Shown here piece by piece: positions 42,625 to 53,335 of a DNA stretch of 64,000 nt. The DNA is taken from NCBI GenBank assembly GCA_018127705.1, contig CP072328.1, positions 310,001 to 374,000 on the forward strand, given 5' to 3'. Source of the stretch: TM7 phylum sp. oral taxon 349. GTDB taxonomy: Bacteria; Patescibacteriota; Saccharimonadia; Saccharimonadales; Saccharimonadaceae. The translations under genes and the position numbers were made by a program. Within the stretch, counting starts at the first letter, position 1, and each line of letters starts with the position of its first letter. Under the pieces are notes generated by a model. It worked only from the letters and a program-made list of their open reading frames with translations. It was not told the DNA's origin and ran no database searches.

Positions 42625-43014
42625 AAAAGGCAGTTCTTGACGTTTATATTGCGCTGGATCTTGAATTCGTTTGGTCTGTGGGTTGCTGTGCGTATTTTCG
42701 GGACGGGATATAGCGAAGTGCAAATTAGCGCTGGAGCGCCGGCATTTTTGATAGCTGGGCTTATTTTTTCGGTCGTGAACGCTGTACTGAAGCCGATTGT
42801 TATTATTTTGTCGCTGCCAGCGATATTGATCACGCTTGGATTCTTTACTATCATTGTCAATGGCCTGATGGTATGGGTTTCTCTGAAATTGGCACCTGGA
42901 TTGCAAATGACATTTTGGAATTCGGTATTGACGGGCTTAGTATTGAGTTTGGTAAACTATATAGTAAGCAGTTTGCTTGAATTGGAGTATACTCAAGCGC
43001 GGGAGGAGGATTAG
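42622..43014 (+). CDS. Four-helix membrane protein (phage holin 4 superfamily type)
   Basis: 130 residues, four membrane helices (about 5-25, 35-53, 58-80 and 90-112). VFSVVNAVLKPIVIILSLPA (about residues 49-68) and LGFFTIIVNGLMVWVSLKLA (about 73-92) are the conserved blocks of the four-helix family annotated as mycobacterial phage holin superfamily IV. In bacterial chromosomes these are ordinary membrane proteins and there is no prophage here. secG starts 4 nt later, so the two are co-transcribed. Confidence 0.85.
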   Translation: MKRQFLTFILRWILNSFGLWVAVRIFGTGYSEVQISAGAPAFLIAGLIFSVVNAVLKPIVIILSLPAILITLGFFTIIVNGLMVWVSLKLAPGLQMTFWNSVLTGLVLSLVNYIVSSLLELEYTQAREED

Positions 43015-43017
43015 GCG

Positions 43018-43251
43018 ATGAATATAACGATGATATTACAGATTGCAACAATTGTATCAGCCGTGCTGATGGTGATTGCAATTCTGCTGCAGCAACGCGG
43101 CGCAAGCCTTGGTGCTGGATTTGGCGGCTCTGGCGAGTTATATACCACGCGGCGCGGGCTTGATAAGAGTTTGTTTGAAGTGACGATTTTTTTGGCAGTG
43201 ATATTTGTATTATCAATTATTGCGTCGCTCGTACTGCCAAGTTTATCATAA
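43018..43251 (+). CDS. secG: Preprotein translocase subunit SecG
   Basis: 77 residues, two membrane helices (about 5-23 and 50-72) with the conserved loop QQRGASLGAGFGGSGELY (about 25-42) between them. SecG helps SecYEG protein export. It sits in a tight operon with the four-helix protein (4-nt gap) and the peptide-binding protein (13-nt gap). Confidence 0.92.
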   Translation: MNITMILQIATIVSAVLMVIAILLQQRGASLGAGFGGSGELYTTRRGLDKSLFEVTIFLAVIFVLSIIASLVLPSLS

Positions 43252-43263
43252 TGGGGCTGGTGT

Positions 43264-45057
43264 GTGAGCGATTTGGGCGACCTACAACCAAAACCGCAGC
43301 GTTCCGCACTGAACCGTAAAGATATTACGCGTCGATTGAAGCGTGCTGGCGGCGTAACGCAGCGTCATGCGCGGCGTTTTATTCTGCGGCGCATCAATAG
43401 TGTTCGGTTGGTGACTGGTGAAATTATTACGTGGCTGGCAGTTGTTGGCATTTTGGTTGCAACGCTTGGATTGCAGCAAACATGGGGTAACGTGTCGGCG
43501 TATATGCAGGGCGGGTATCGTTCGGGTGGCGTATACGCCGAAGGTATTGTTGGTTCGCTTGATACACTTAACCCGTTATTAGCATCAAATGAGGCGGAGG
43601 CGTCGGCGGCGCGGCTGATGTTTTCAAGCTTATATCATTATGATGCAACTGGCGCACTCCATGCCGATGTTGCGTCGTCCATGACGATACGCGATTCAAA
43701 AATCTACACTGTCACACTGCGCGACGCAACGTGGCAAGACGGACATGCGCTTACAGCGGACGATGTTGTGTATACTATTGGGCTTATTAAAAATCCGCAA
43801 ACGCGCTCGCCGCTACGCGTTAATTGGACAGACGCGGTTGTGAAAAAAATCAATCAGCATACTGTTGAATTTACGCTGCCGACTGTTTATGCAGCGTTTC
43901 CGCATGCGCTTACATTCCCGATTGTGCCGAAGCATCTTTTGCAAAATGTCGAACCGTCGGTGCTCCGTGAGTCGTCGTTTAGCCAAAATCCGATTGGAAG
44001 CGGTCCGTTCAAGTTTCGCCGCCTGCAGACAGCAGGGTTGTCGAATGCTTCAAAGGTGTTGCAGCTTGTGCCGCATACAGAATATTACAACACTACGCCT
44101 CGTGTTTCGCGTTTTGAATTACGCGCCTACACCGATGACGCAGCGTTTACGAAAGCTATCAAGAACAGTGAAGTGACCGGTGCGGTAAGCGCGCCGGCGG
44201 CGCTTGCGCATAGTAAGCGTCCGTCGCAGTACCGCGTCATATCGGAGCCGCTTAATAAGGGCGTGTATTTACTGTTTAATACAAGAAATCCGGTGCTGCA
44301 GGACAAAACAGTGCGCCAAGCTTTGCAGCTCGCGACAGATACGGCGGCAATTCGCCAAGCAGTCGGCGGCGGCGTGCAAACGCTAGATGGTCCGATTCTA
44401 CATTCAATGTTCTCAAGCGGAGAGGTGCCGCGTGCGTCAAAGCCAAACACTGAAAAGTCCGCTCAGCTGCTTGATAGCGCTGGATGGAAGATAAAGAATG
44501 GCTCGCGACATAAGGGCGACCAAGAACTAAAGCTGACTATCACAACGACGAATAGTAGCCAGTATAGCAAGATCATTGATACGGTGAAGCGGCAATGGAA
44601 TGCGGTTGGTGTGTCGGTTGATGCTAATCAAGTCGATACAAATTCGGCAGTTTCAAATTTTGTGCAAGGTGTGCTGCAACCGCGCGATTTTGACGTGCTG
44701 CTGTATGAACTTGCGCTTGGCGCCGATCCGGACGTGTATGCGTACTGGCACTCGTCGCAAGCTTCAGCGACAGGCTATAATTTTTCGAATTACTCAAATC
44801 AATTGAGCGACGCGGCGCTTGCAAGCGCGCGAACTCGGTTGGAGTCAAATTTGCGCATGGCGAAATATGCGCAGTTTGTACGGCAATGGCTGAGCGATGT
44901 GCCGGCAATTGCGCTATACCAAGCGTCGTCGGAATATCTTGTCAACACGAATGCGTACATCGTTAAGCCGAAAGGGTCGCTGCCTGAGTTATCGGATCGC
45001 TATGCTCGTGTGAGCGAGTGGTCGGTTTCGCCGGCAACTGTTTACAAAACACCGTGA
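43264..45057 (+). CDS. Oligopeptide ABC transporter substrate-binding protein (OppA-like), membrane anchored
   Basis: 597 residues from a GTG. A basic cytoplasmic N-terminus (about 1-52), a membrane helix (ITWLAVVGILVATLGLQQTW, about 55-74) and the class 5 solute-binding domain: GVYAEGIVGSLDTLNPLLAS (about 90-109), WQDGHALTADDVVYTIGLIK (about 158-177), IGSGPFKF (about 242-249), LFNTRNPVLQDKTVRQALQL (about 336-355). Most such proteins are lipoproteins; this one has an N-terminal helix instead. It normally works with a permease pair and two ATPases, none of which is nearby. Peptide uptake fits an organism without amino-acid biosynthesis genes. Confidence 0.9.
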   Translation: MSDLGDLQPKPQRSALNRKDITRRLKRAGGVTQRHARRFILRRINSVRLVTGEIITWLAVVGILVATLGLQQTWGNVSAYMQGGYRSGGVYAEGIVGSLDTLNPLLASNEAEASAARLMFSSLYHYDATGALHADVASSMTIRDSKIYTVTLRDATWQDGHALTADDVVYTIGLIKNPQTRSPLRVNWTDAVVKKINQHTVEFTLPTVYAAFPHALTFPIVPKHLLQNVEPSVLRESSFSQNPIGSGPFKFRRLQTAGLSNASKVLQLVPHTEYYNTTPRVSRFELRAYTDDAAFTKAIKNSEVTGAVSAPAALAHSKRPSQYRVISEPLNKGVYLLFNTRNPVLQDKTVRQALQLATDTAAIRQAVGGGVQTLDGPILHSMFSSGEVPRASKPNTEKSAQLLDSAGWKIKNGSRHKGDQELKLTITTTNSSQYSKIIDTVKRQWNAVGVSVDANQVDTNSAVSNFVQGVLQPRDFDVLLYELALGADPDVYAYWHSSQASATGYNFSNYSNQLSDAALASARTRLESNLRMAKYAQFVRQWLSDVPAIALYQASSEYLVNTNAYIVKPKGSLPELSDRYARVSEWSVSPATVYKTP

Positions 45058-45095
45058 GCTACAGTATAATGATGAGGTATTTTGCTATCGCATGG

Positions 45096-45101
45096 TACAA
45101 T
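45096..45101 (+). promoter_or_regulatory. -10 box of the tRNA-Leu(GAG) gene
   Basis: TACAAT at 45096-45101, 9 nt before the tRNA 5' end; another TATAAT lies at 45065-45070. Confidence 0.5.
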
Positions 45102-45110
45102 TTGCAATAT

Positions 45111-45198
45111 GCAGACGTGGCGGAATTGGTAGACGCGCTAGCTTGAGGGGCTAGTGAGCATTGCGCTCGTGGAAGTTCAAGTCTTCTCGTCTGCACCA
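45111..45198 (+). tRNA. tRNA-Leu (anticodon GAG)
   Basis: Acceptor GCAGACG pairs with CGTCTGC (45188-45194), followed by A and an encoded CCA. Long variable arm (class II). The anticodon loop CTTGAGG gives GAG. Confidence 0.95.
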
Positions 45199-45222
45199 GA
45201 CTATAAGGTAAAAAGAATAAAT

Positions 45223-45296
45223 GGCGCGTTGGCGGAGCGGTTACGCAGAGGTCTGCAAAACCTTTTAGACGAGTTCGACTCTCGTACGTGCCTCCA
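45223..45296 (+). tRNA. tRNA-Cys (anticodon GCA)
   Basis: Acceptor GGCGCGT (45223-45229) pairs with ACGTGCC (45286-45292, one G-U); discriminator T73, CCA encoded. The anticodon loop CTGCAAA gives GCA. T73 is a known identity element for cysteine. Confidence 0.95.
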
Positions 45297-45339
45297 CGAG
45301 ATGGCTCCAAAAGGGGGTCGTTTTTTATTTCAAATACGG

Positions 45340-45345
45340 TACAAT
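45340..45345 (+). promoter_or_regulatory. -10 box of the tRNA-Leu(UAA) gene
   Basis: TACAAT at 45340-45345, 9 nt before the tRNA start. Confidence 0.5.
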
Positions 45346-45354
45346 AGAATATAA

Positions 45355-45440
45355 GCGCAGATGGTGGAACTGGTAGACACGTTAGACTTAAAATCTGATG
45401 CCCAAAAGGCGTGCGGGTTCGATTCCCGCTCTGCGCACCA
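45355..45440 (+). tRNA. tRNA-Leu (anticodon UAA)
   Basis: Acceptor GCGCAGA (45355-45361) pairs with TCTGCGC (45430-45436), A73 and encoded CCA. Long variable arm. The anticodon loop CTTAAAA gives TAA. Confidence 0.95.
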
Positions 45441-45459
45441 AACTTGAGTAGGGGATATT

Positions 45460-48550
<3,091 letters not shown>

Positions 48551-48551
48551 T

Positions 48552-49293
48552 GGTTCAGCCAACTAACCCGAAACACTCAAAGTAAAGCGCAGATAAGTTA
48601 GCAGGTCTTTTGAATAGCTTGGAGTGGTTGGTAACCAAGGAGCGGCAATTTGTCGTAGCCGTACCATTTGTCGGTAATAATTAGGCTGTCTGGCTTTACA
48701 TTGTCTTGGATAAATTCTTCAAGAACAGCTCTATCTCTACCATCGTAAAAGCCGCCTGTTATGCACAAAGCTAGGCGTCCGGTATCCTGCTCAATAACAT
48801 CAGATATTACGTAGGTGGCTTGTTTGCTCTTTAGCTTCGAGAAGTAGCTCTCATCGGCTTGAACCAAGCCCTCTAGCGTCGCGGCGGCGTTTGACGGGTT
48901 TTTCGAAAGCGAGAAAATCACCTAGAGACAGTCGGGTAGCTAGCGCCTGCAAACAGTATGATTGCCTCAACGCTTTTACGATGCTGCCAGCCCAGATTAG
49001 CTGGAATAGCTGCCTAGAACTTAGCTTCATGTCATACAGCCGGGGAACCATGCCAGGCAGTGGCTCTAAACTTCTTGCGGCACATTTTGCACTACAAATA
49101 CCTCAGAAGATAGTTCTCTTGCAGTTTACGCCCGCACAATGGGCACAGCACCTCCTTTCCGAATAGTTTGTTAATGAGCTGCCAGCACTTCTTATTGCTA
49201 GTAAAGTTTGATATGTTAGACATACGGAGCATCTCCTTCCAATTAGTTGTTTTTTACATATCTAATTTTACGGGATGTTCCGTTTTGGCACTC
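48552..49293 (-). mobile_element. Decayed IS1595-like element downstream of ligA
   Basis: One end (GGTTCAGCCA at 48552-48561) resembles the GGTACAGCCA end of the elements at 24636 and 32367, and the following 90 bp are alignable with them. The other end is near 49293 (GAGTGCCAAAAC on the minus strand). The interior is a broken zinc-ribbon transposase. Confidence 0.7.
48598..49223 (-). pseudogene. IS1595-like zinc-ribbon transposase, frameshifted
   Basis: From ATG 49223 the minus strand reads SNISNFTSNKKCWQLINKLF then EVLCPLCGRKLQENYLLRY, a stop in place of W, CKMCRKKFRATAWHGS (the zinc ribbon). In other frames the product continues as GSRLYDMKLSSRQLFQLIWA and, from about 48921, LEGLVQADESYFSKLKSKQA-TYVISDVIEQDTGRLALCIT (first catalytic block D-E-S-Y-F), then LIITDKWYGYDKLPLLGYQP, ending at TAG/TAA near 48598. 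Compared with the copy at 30.9 kb it has no microsatellite expansions and is better preserved, but has at least one stop and one frameshift, and the C-terminal part (the third catalytic residue) is lost. Confidence 0.8.
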
Positions 49294-49355
49294 TTATCGC
49301 AGGCGCCTTCACTCTCATCATTGGCGTCCGCCTCCGCAAAGACTGGCAAGCATAA
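49281..49355 (+). pseudogene. C-terminal remnant of a membrane-protein gene next to an IS end
   Basis: One frame reads RFGTLIAGAFTLIIGVRL-RKDWQA followed by TAA (49353-49355) and a terminator 57 nt later. It looks like the last membrane helix and charged tail of a protein whose 5' part was lost when the IS element arrived. The family is not identifiable from 24 residues. Confidence 0.4.
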
Positions 49356-49411
49356 GAGCCCTAAGGAACAGAGAGAGTAGCTGCATAAGCACAGCGCTAT
49401 CCCACAAACCG

Positions 49412-49444
49412 AAGCGGCGAACAAGGATGAGTTCGCCGCTTTTG
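49412..49444 (+). terminator. Terminator downstream of the truncated gene
   Basis: An 11-bp stem AAGCGGCGAAC (49412-49422) with GTTCGCCGCTT (49431-49441), 8-nt loop, short T run. A normal gene end for the remnant before it. Confidence 0.75.
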
Positions 49445-49527
49445 GCGGCGTCGTGCCATTAGTGATGGGTAATCGCGCGAATAATTATTGTAATGAAAAG
49501 CTGGTATCATTTCTTGGGAAAGGTGAT

Positions 49528-49544
49528 TATAATAGCAGCAGATG
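49528..49544 (+). promoter_or_regulatory. TATAAT box 8 nt before the ABC exporter (leaderless)
   Basis: TATAAT at 49528-49533 and ATG at 49542. The region 49294-49541 otherwise holds the gene remnant and terminator described. Confidence 0.58.
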
Positions 49545-51347
49545 TCCCGCCCCAAACCAACCATTCGTCAACTAATCCGTGCGCTTTATAGCGTGGCAAA
49601 AACATCGCTGCGAATCGCGCCTGTCATGTCGATACTGCAAATTGCTGGCTCGGTGATTTCTGCCGGGTTGTCAATCGCTACAACGTATCTAGCTGCGCTT
49701 ACGACCACGGCGCTCGCCGAAGCGTACGCAGGTGACCATACGGCAGGTGGTCGTGTGGTGTGGCTAGTGGTGGCAGTGGCACTATTAGACGTGTTGACAA
49801 CTGCATGGTGGGGTGTTTTCGATCGCTACGTGAGCGAGCTTATGCGGTTTCGTATCAAAACTGCCATGTCAGATGTGATGTACGAGCGTTTTTGCGCGAT
49901 TGAGTTTTGGCGCTATGACGATAAGGACACGATTGATATGTATGAGCGCGCCAAAGAATTTGCGCAATTTTTTCCATATATTTTTGCGCGTTTAGCAGAT
50001 GTTGTAACGCATACGTTTACGTTTATATTTACGGTTTGGGTGCTTATTGCGATTAACGCGTGGCTGGGGCTGGCGGTTGTACTCGCTGCAGTTCCGAGCA
50101 TGATCGTACAGTTTCGTTTATCGCGGCTTAATACAAACCATTGGCGCGAAAATGTCGAAACGCGCCGGCGCGCAAACTGGATTGAATGGGAAATGCTTAA
50201 ACCGCAAAAGATGATTGATTTGCGGCTGTATGGATTGGTTCGTCACTTGCTTGATATGCGTACGGTGCTACTTGAAAAAGATCAAAAAACGCGTATTGAT
50301 TTTGAGCGGAAATTTTTGGTGAAAAGACTCGGTGCGGAATCGTTTCAGGCGGCGGTGGAGATTAGCGCGCTCGTGTGGATCGTGTGCGAAATCGTCGCGC
50401 ACCGACAGCCGATCGGCCAGTTTTTATTTGTGCAGCAAACAGCGGGTCGCGCGCTCGGTAGTGTCGGCAGCTTGGTCTCGGCGGTCAATAGTATGGACGA
50501 AGATCTGGCAAATTTATTTGATTACCAGCGGTTCATGGAGCTGCCGATCGCCAAGCAGGGAGGCAAAATAGTATCGGCGTTGCATCGCGATATACGATTC
50601 AAGGATGTAAGTTTTCATTATCCGGGCAGCGATACGCTTGTGCTTAATCATATCAATTTGACTATTAAGCGCGGTCAGCATGTTGCACTTGTTGGCGAAA
50701 ACGGCGCGGGTAAAACAACACTGCTGAAATTGCTTGCGGGATTATATCAGTCAGTTAGCGGCGAAGTGGTAGTTGATGGCGTGCCGCTTAAGTCGGTCGA
50801 TGTGCAAACGTGGCACCGGCAGCTAGGCGTGCTCAGCCAAAATTTTACGCAGTATGATTTCGCGACAGCCGCCGAGAACGTGTGGTTTGGTGATGTGTCA
50901 AAAACGCCGAGTCAGGAGCGAGTGAACGCTGCGCTACGCGAAGCCGAGGCGGCAAAATTTGTCGCCAAGCTACCGAAAGGCGTCAATAGCTACGTGAATC
51001 AGTGGATGGAGTCCGACGACGGCGTGAAAGGCGTAGATTTGTCGGGCGGACAATGGCAGCGGTTGGCACTTGCCCGTAATTTTTACCGCGACAGTCCAAT
51101 TGTTATTTTAGACGAACCGACGAGTGCGATAGACGCGCTAGCGGAGGCTCGCATTTTCGACCGGTTGTTCCAGCAAAAACAAAAGACGATTATTACTGTA
51201 TCGCATCGTCTGAGTACAGTTGAGAAAGCTGATATGATTTTCATGCTCGCGCATGGTAAAGTTGTCGAGTATGGTACGCATGCCGAGCTTGTTGCTCGGC
51301 ACGGCGCGTACTACCATATGTTTGAATCGCAGCTTCGGCATAAATAA
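49542..51347 (+). CDS. ABC exporter, fused permease and ATPase
   Basis: 601 residues. Six membrane helices in the N-terminal half (for example IAPVMSILQIAGSVISAG, VVWLVVAVALLDVLTTAWWG, TFTFIFTVWVLIAINAWLGL), then the ATPase: Walker A LVGENGAGKTTLLKLLAGL (about residues 385-403), Q-loop GVLSQNFTQYDF, signature LSGGQWQRLALARNF (about 500-514), Walker B IVILDEPTSAIDALAEARI (about 519-537) and H-loop ITVSHRLSTVE. ENGAGKTT is common in peptide or bacteriocin exporters of this subfamily; the substrate is unknown. It works as a homodimer or with a partner; none is adjacent. Confidence 0.92.
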   Translation: MSRPKPTIRQLIRALYSVAKTSLRIAPVMSILQIAGSVISAGLSIATTYLAALTTTALAEAYAGDHTAGGRVVWLVVAVALLDVLTTAWWGVFDRYVSELMRFRIKTAMSDVMYERFCAIEFWRYDDKDTIDMYERAKEFAQFFPYIFARLADVVTHTFTFIFTVWVLIAINAWLGLAVVLAAVPSMIVQFRLSRLNTNHWRENVETRRRANWIEWEMLKPQKMIDLRLYGLVRHLLDMRTVLLEKDQKTRIDFERKFLVKRLGAESFQAAVEISALVWIVCEIVAHRQPIGQFLFVQQTAGRALGSVGSLVSAVNSMDEDLANLFDYQRFMELPIAKQGGKIVSALHRDIRFKDVSFHYPGSDTLVLNHINLTIKRGQHVALVGENGAGKTTLLKLLAGLYQSVSGEVVVDGVPLKSVDVQTWHRQLGVLSQNFTQYDFATAAENVWFGDVSKTPSQERVNAALREAEAAKFVAKLPKGVNSYVNQWMESDDGVKGVDLSGGQWQRLALARNFYRDSPIVILDEPTSAIDALAEARIFDRLFQQKQKTIITVSHRLSTVEKADMIFMLAHGKVVEYGTHAELVARHGAYYHMFESQLRHK

Positions 51348-51356
51348 TTATAAGCA

Positions 51357-51565
51357 GGCGGATGTCTTTGCTACGTTACTGTGCGCCCGCGCTATTCGGG
51401 TGGCATTAAGCACTTGCATTTTACTGGTGAATACGCAATACTATTAAATATGCTGGTACGCAATGGGGTGCCCGTTGCGATTAAAAAATAAACATCAAAA
51501 CTTCCGTGCCCCGGGTGGGCGCGTAACAGCACGAAAGTCGCCTCTAGAATTTGGGGCGATTTTTT
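51357..51565 (+). ncRNA. Candidate structured RNA (about 200 nt) between ABC exporter and tRNAs
   Basis: The stretch has no open frame but its two ends pair over a long distance: GGCG 51357-51360 with CGCC 51539-51542; CTTT 51366-51369 with AAAG 51534-51537; GTTAC 51375-51379 with GTAAC 51523-51527; GCGCCC 51383-51388 with GGGCGC 51517-51522 (with small bulges). Inside are further helices, the best CGCAA-T-GGG...CCC-G-TTGCG (51459-51479). It ends in a rho-independent terminator. A long rod closed at both ends of about 190-200 nt is the layout of 6S RNA, but I cannot confirm identity. A -10-like TATAAG lies at 51349-51354. Confidence 0.4.
51538..51565 (+). terminator. Terminator before the Ala/Val/Ala tRNA cluster
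   Basis: A 7-bp stem TCGCCTC (51538-51544) with GGGGCGA (51553-51559) and T6 at 51560-51565. It serves the ABC exporter or the candidate RNA. A TACGAT -10 for the tRNAs follows at 51568-51573. Confidence 0.8.
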
Positions 51566-51582
51566 GATACGATAGTAGTGAT

Positions 51583-51658
51583 GGGGCATTAGCTCAGTTG
51601 ATAGAGCGCAGCATTCGCATTGCTGAGGTCGCGAGTTTGACTCTCGCATGCTCCACCA
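51583..51658 (+). tRNA. tRNA-Ala (anticodon CGC)
   Basis: Acceptor GGGGCAT (51583-51589) pairs with ATGCTCC (51648-51654), A73 and encoded CCA. Anticodon stem CAGCA/TGCTG with loop TTCGCAT gives CGC. The third acceptor pair is G-U and not at the G3-U70 position I can confirm; GGGGC with TCC includes one G-T pair as expected for alanine tRNA. Confidence 0.9.
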
Positions 51659-51685
51659 TATTCGGGTGGATTTGGGAAAGTTTGC

Positions 51686-51762
51686 GGGAGATTAGCTCAG
51701 TTGGCTAGAGCGCAGCATTCACATTGCTGAGGTCACAGGTTCGAGCCCTGTATTTCCCACCA
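51686..51762 (+). tRNA. tRNA-Val (anticodon CAC)
   Basis: Acceptor GGGAGAT (51686-51692) pairs with ATTTCCC (51752-51758, one G-U), A73, encoded CCA. Anticodon stem CAGCA/TGCTG with loop TTCACAT gives CAC. Its anticodon arm is nearly identical to that of the preceding tRNA-Ala. Confidence 0.93.
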
Positions 51763-51780
51763 CAAACTAGTATATTATGC

Positions 51781-51857
51781 GGGGTATTAGCTCATTTGGC
51801 TAGAGCGCTTCGCTGGCAGCGAAGAGGTGAGGAGTTCGAATCTCCTATACTCCACCA
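51781..51857 (+). tRNA. tRNA-Ala (anticodon GGC)
   Basis: Acceptor GGGGTAT (51781-51787) pairs with ATACTCC (51847-51853); the third pair is G-U, the alanine identity element. A73 and encoded CCA. Anticodon loop CTGGCAG gives GGC. Confidence 0.95.
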
Positions 51858-51868
51858 AATTATACAGG

Positions 51869-51891
51869 CAAGCATTGTTGCTTGTTTTTTT
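51869..51891 (+). terminator. Terminator of the tRNA cluster
   Basis: CAAGCA (51869-51874), TTGT loop, TGCTTG (51879-51884), T7. The IS5-type element is inserted at the very end of its T run. Confidence 0.88.
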
Positions 51892-51965
51892 ATTTTTCAG
51901 GCATTGTTGCACAACCCAACCCTCAAACCCTCAGCTCACCCTAGTTGCTGCGGGTTTTGCTTCGT

Positions 51966-52020
51966 CCTGCTTTGTCTTGTCCTGCTTTGTCCTGCTTTGT
52001 CTTGTCCTGCTTTGTCTCGT
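51966..52020 (-). repeat. Tandem repeat (CCTGCTTTGT/CTTGT) in the IS end
   Basis: About 55 bp made of CCTGCTTTGT units (four) with CTTGT or CTCGT half-units, just downstream of the transposase stop. Encodes nothing on the minus strand. Confidence 0.85.
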
Positions 52021-53076
52021 TAGCTGGTTCCGCTATACCTCGGCAGTCCTAGGCTATTGAATTGGTTAATGATTAGGGCTTTTAGTTTTTGTTCGGTTAG
52101 TTGGTTCGCTTCTGTGCGCGATTTCAGCCGTTCGCCGAATATGGTCTTTAGTCTAAAGAAAGTATTTTCAACTAGGCTGCGGCGATGGTAGTCGACATCA
52201 GCTTTCCAGCCATCTAGACCATACTCAATAACATGCCGAACAACTTGGTTGCGTTCCTCCCAGCCTGGTGTGTCATACCAACTAAAGTGCCGCCCGGTAT
52301 TGAGGTGTAGTGTAGCATTTTTAGGCGGCGGGGCGATGAATTCTATGCCACGCTTTCTAGTGATGTCGAGATAATTACGCTGCGCGTCGTAAGCTCCGTC
52401 GCCGATGATGGTTTGCACAAGCGGTAGGGCTGTAGCGAGACTGAACCTGATCTAGCATCGGCAGAAGCTGGGTATTGTCATGAGTATGAGCGGAAGTATT
52501 AATAAGACCAACAATATCTCGGCTAGAGTGATCTATAGCGATGTGTAGTTCCCGCCAAGTCCGCTGGCGGCTATAGCCATGCTTTCTAGCTTTCCATTCA
52601 CCTTCGCCGAATAACTTAAAGCCAGAGCTATCGATTAGCATAACAATATTCTCCCTGGAGCGACATTTCGGCAGGAAGTCAACGGTTAGTTTGGCAGCTC
52701 GCCTAGAGAGAGTAGAATAATCTGGAACCTTTCGGCTAATCTTCATTGCATTAAACAATAACTCGGCAAAGCCGCTGGTCTGGCGCAGTAGCAGATGAAA
52801 CAGTTCGCGGATGATGAGGATTAATTTAATAAACTCATCGGAATAACAAAACGGGTGTCCATTTTTACCATTATTTTTCTGCTTCAGCGCATCTTGCTTA
52901 AAAACATCTTCGGCAAGGAAGATGCTTAGATTTCCTCGACTCTTGAGGGCGTTATTATACGCGCTCCAATTAGTAATCTTCCTGGCAGCCTTCCTAGCAA
53001 CCTTCTTCGTGGTTATCCTAGCAGACTTTTTAGTGTTATTATTGGTATGAGCAGTGTTTTTATCTTTAGTCTTCAC
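52020..53076 (-). pseudogene. IS5-family transposase with a frameshift
   Basis: The N-terminal frame (53076-52375, 233 codons) has the Lys-rich start, ITNWSAYNNALKSRGNLSIF, KISRKVPDYSTLSRRAAKL and NIVMLIDSSGFKLFGEGEW (first catalytic Asp). Near 52430 the frame changes; the second part (52418-52020) reads TIIGDGAYDAQRNYLDITRK (second catalytic Asp) and RHVIEYGLDGWK...RRSLVENTFFRLKTIFGERL (catalytic Glu). With one base corrected between about 52420 and 52440, all DDE residues would be in one protein of about 350 residues. The element therefore decayed recently or uses frameshifting; I see no strong slippery site. There is no second gene in the element. Confidence 0.88.
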
Positions 53077-53141
53077 ACCAAAAGAATAACACCGCTCATT
53101 TTTTGTTGTCTAGAGGGTTGTGCAACAATGCCTATTTTTCA

Positions 53142-53335
53142 CATTGACTATTTCGTTCACGTTTGCTACCCTAATAACTAGGTCAATACGTTGTTTTTTT
53201 GTTGTCTAAGCCATGTTCATTGGTACTTGAGAGCGGAAAATGTAGTGCGTGAAACACCCCCCCCCAGTTGTACCGTTGCACGACAAAAAGCGCAACTTTT
53301 TTATTGCTAAAAAATAATAAAGCAAAGGAGAAAAT
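53142..53335. other. Intergenic region with C9 tract and weak hairpin
   Basis: No gene. There is a run of nine C (53257-53265), and a GTTGC/GCAAC hairpin (53275-53279 with 53292-53296) followed by T6, a possible weak terminator. A ribosome site (AAAGGAG, about 53324-53330) for the next gene. Confidence 0.5.

Larger units (their letters stand above)
51900..53132 (-). mobile_element. IS5-family (IS903-type) element with perfect 18-bp ends and 9-bp target duplication
   Basis: The ends GGCATTGTTGCACAACCC (51900-51917) and its exact reverse complement (53115-53132) are perfect 18-bp inverted repeats. The 9 bp TATTTTTCA is directly repeated on both sides (51891-51899 and 53133-53141). Ends that start GGC and a 9-bp duplication match the IS903 subgroup. 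Element length 1233 bp. The intact duplication points to a fairly recent insertion, although the transposase is frameshifted. Confidence 0.93.

Noticed and set aside
42622-43014. Prophage based on the holin-like protein
   Set aside because: No other phage gene nearby; the family is common in bacterial chromosomes next to secG.
51966-52020. CRISPR or regulatory repeat at the IS5-type end
   Set aside because: Short degenerate units without spacers, inside the IS element and next to its stop codon; best seen as slippage.
52020-53076. Programmed frameshifting in the IS5-type transposase
   Set aside because: No slippery A or T heptamer with a following stem is visible near 52420-52440; a plain lesion is the simpler reading.
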